Origin: Tenebrionibacter intestinalis
GTDB lineage: Bacteria > Pseudomonadota > Gammaproteobacteria > Enterobacterales > Enterobacteriaceae
Length of the DNA: 36,362 nucleotides
Reading direction: 5' to 3'
NCBI RefSeq assembly: GCF_016632365.1
Contig: NZ_JAEPBH010000039.1
Span: 1 to 36,362, forward strand
Part shown: positions 36,119-36,362 of the stretch, one piece after another
How positions within the stretch are numbered: the first letter of the stretch is position 1
Layout of the letters: each line of letters begins with the position of its first letter
The notes under the pieces: model-generated
Seen by the model: only the letters and a program-made list of their open reading frames with translations
Told to the model about the DNA's origin: nothing
Database searches by the model: none
Position numbers and translations under genes: made by a program

Positions 36119-36362
36119 AAAGTTGAATTGATAAATTACCAATAAAAACATAAATTTGATTGGTTTATTCAGACTCCGCCAGCAATTTTGATAGGCCAGG
36201 ACAGGGAAAGCGCCCGGAAGAAGAAGAAATTAGCATTCTCAGCAGGACACCGGCCAGACAGTGATGAGACACAAAAAGATACGCAAAGAAGCTGCAGAAC
36301 CTGCGTAACGAACAAGCCCGCTAATGCGCTGAGGAATCCCCAGTAATGGGCGGGTAAAAAAG
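36119..36362. other. Right-end stretch without genes; possible decayed attR
   Basis: No open frame or RNA gene that I can support. At 36168-36183 TTCA-N4-CCGCCAGC repeats the spacing of the ssrA end (25032-25047), 12 of 16 positions identical, but the following bases do not match the CUCCACCA end. A true attR from the original insertion should match exactly, so this is weak evidence; the boundary may lie past 36362. Confidence 0.3.

Overview
The window is a piece of an enterobacterial chromosome with a P4-type phage satellite integrated at the 3' end of the tmRNA gene. The order clpB-pgeF-rluD / bamD-raiA-pheL-pheA / tyrA-aroF / rplS-trmD-rimM-rpsP-ffh / ypjD-corB / grpE-nadK-recN-bamE / rnfH-ratA-smpB-ssrA is the Escherichia/Salmonella/Enterobacter arrangement, and the proteins are close to the E. 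coli ones as I remember them. I cannot name the genus. Two chromosomal places differ from the E. coli K-12 layout I recall: an SMP-30/gluconolactonase gene lies between the convergent pheA and tyrA, and a DUF445 (YjiN-like) membrane protein gene occupies the aroF-rplS interval.

Layout. 1-221: the P1 promoter of an rRNA operon that runs off the left edge, then the clpB terminator. 222-4634 (minus): clpB from a sigma-32 promoter, preceded by rluD-pgeF. 4767-7797 (plus): bamD, raiA, and the attenuated pheL-pheA unit. 7900-11055 (minus): aroF-tyrA behind TyrR boxes, then the SMP-30 gene after the tyrA terminator. 11417-12712 (plus): DUF445. 12845-16602 (minus): ffh and the rpsP-rimM-trmD-rplS operon. 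16772-18862 (plus): ypjD and corB. 19184-24498: grpE (minus, sigma-32 promoter), nadK, recN (two LexA boxes), bamE, the convergent ratA-rnfH pair, and smpB. 24690-25054: ssrA with tag peptide ANDENYALAA.

25055 to about 36.1 kb is the satellite. It carries an integrase, a two-gene ATPase + HNH nuclease cassette (Septu-like, clearly AT-richer than its surroundings), a cos site matching the P2/P4 cohesive end at 16 of 19 positions, the late genes psu, delta/ogr and sid, an iteron origin, alpA/vis, an RNA-based immunity region (CI RNA type), a small-gene operon (Icd/Kil-like, epsilon-like, orf106-like), the 777-residue alpha primase-helicase, an unrecognised AT-rich membrane-protein gene where P4 has cnr, and a crr made of two related iteron units. 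Palindromic GTATAC-containing sites lie near both ends and look like integrase/excisionase arm sites. I see no convincing attR; it is either decayed near 36.17 kb or beyond the right edge.

How the satellite parts should work together (known for P4, inferred here): Int and AlpA/Vis control integration and excision; alpha replicates the circle from ori1 and crr; CI RNA keeps the lysogen silent; a P2-family helper supplies capsids, tails and terminase; Sid makes small capsids, Delta activates late promoters, Psu decorates the capsid, and cos allows packaging. The ATPase/HNH cassette, in the slot where P4-like elements carry anti-phage genes, and the unknown gene after alpha are the least explained parts of the window.
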